Shown one piece after another: positions 63,863 through 64,000 of a stretch of DNA of 64,000 bases. This stretch comes from Calothrix sp. PCC 6303 (GTDB taxonomy: Bacteria; Cyanobacteriota; Cyanobacteriia; Cyanobacteriales; Nostocaceae), in the NCBI RefSeq assembly GCF_000317435.1, contig NC_019751.1, forward strand, positions 2,170,001 to 2,234,000, read 5' to 3'. Position 1 is the stretch's first letter; each line of letters starts with the position of its first letter. The notes beneath the pieces are model-generated. The model saw only the letters and a list, made by a program, of their open reading frames with translations, was not told where the DNA came from and made no database searches. Both the position numbers and the translations under genes were made by a program.

Positions 63863-63864
63863 AT

Positions 63865-63885
63865 CAGGGAACAGGGAACAGGGAA
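63865..63885. repeat. Three copies of CAGGGAA
   Basis: The heptamer CAGGGAA is repeated three times directly after the lipid-kinase stop codon, like the GGAACAA array after the ftsE-type gene. Confidence 0.85.
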
Positions 63886-63925
63886 CAGTAAAAATTAATA
63901 CACCTGATAACTGATTAAAAAAATC

Positions 63926-63949
63926 CCCGGTCTTGGGAACCAGGGACTA
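63926..63949 (+). terminator. Weak hairpin near the window end
   Basis: TCCCCGGT and ACCAGGGA pair with one mismatch around CTTGGGA. No T-run follows, so its role as terminator of the lipid-kinase gene is uncertain. Confidence 0.3.
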
Positions 63950-64000
63950 CGATGAATTAGGGTGCATCTACACTTGTTATCCGATGCGATCGCGCTACAA

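Overview
The window comes from a filamentous, heterocyst-forming cyanobacterium (Nostocales type). The evidence is the gene content (pcyA, ndhD, a RexT/TrxA2 pair, a PatA-type response regulator), the very frequent octamer GCGATCGC (HIP1), the many short intergenic repeats, and above all a complete cluster that matches the heterocyst envelope polysaccharide (HEP) island of Anabaena sp. PCC 7120 gene by gene. The genus cannot be settled from the sequence alone. All comparisons to named genes are from memory and from motifs; no search was run.

Layout. 0.1-1.9 kb: an NrtB/NrtD-like ABC permease and ATPase on the minus strand, without a binding protein in view. 1.9-2.9 kb: a gene-poor stretch with nested inverted-repeat elements and a remnant of a histidine kinase. 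2.9-27.0 kb: the HEP island on the plus strand: nucleotide-sugar genes (rfbF, an FAD oxidase, an SDR epimerase, rfbC, a SAF-domain oxidoreductase), a 2OG-type oxygenase, eight glycosyltransferases including the initiating sugar transferase HepC, a Wzc-like tyrosine autokinase, the ABC exporter HepA and a Wzy-like polymerase. Three copies of one miniature inverted-repeat element lie in or next to the island, and two of them bracket hepA in opposite orientation.

27.3-31.5 kb: a minus-strand kinase/TPR, PP2C phosphatase and vWA triad. 32.1-34.0 kb: a PATAN-REC protein and a CheY-like protein. 34.3-37.9 kb: cysH and three components of a branched-chain/neutral amino-acid ABC transporter, followed by a very small ORF. 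38.1-44.2 kb: DUF427, rhodanese, fatty-acid hydroxylase family, the divergent rexT/trxA2 pair, an Old Yellow Enzyme and an FtsE-type ATPase. A minisatellite of 19 identical 14-bp units sits between ftsE and the convergent pcyA. 45.8-52.5 kb: MscS channel, a toxin-antitoxin pair, a CbiO-like ATPase, two TPR proteins and a tryptophan-rich membrane protein.

52.7-55.2 kb: the most unusual part, a tandem cassette of seven 73-residue double-glycine peptide precursors (about 300-bp units, each followed by the same small hairpin) and an eighth, different one, ended by a strong terminator. One of the seven keeps the leader but carries a diverged core. No processing or export gene is in view. 55.5-63.9 kb: thrC paired with a MoaD/ThiS-like protein ending in Gly-Gly, a small secreted protein, a Tat-type dienelactone hydrolase, a MITE with 18-bp perfect ends, ndhD, an extended RluA-type pseudouridine synthase and a YegS-type lipid kinase.

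I found no rRNA, tRNA or CRISPR array by reading, but short RNA genes could have been missed.
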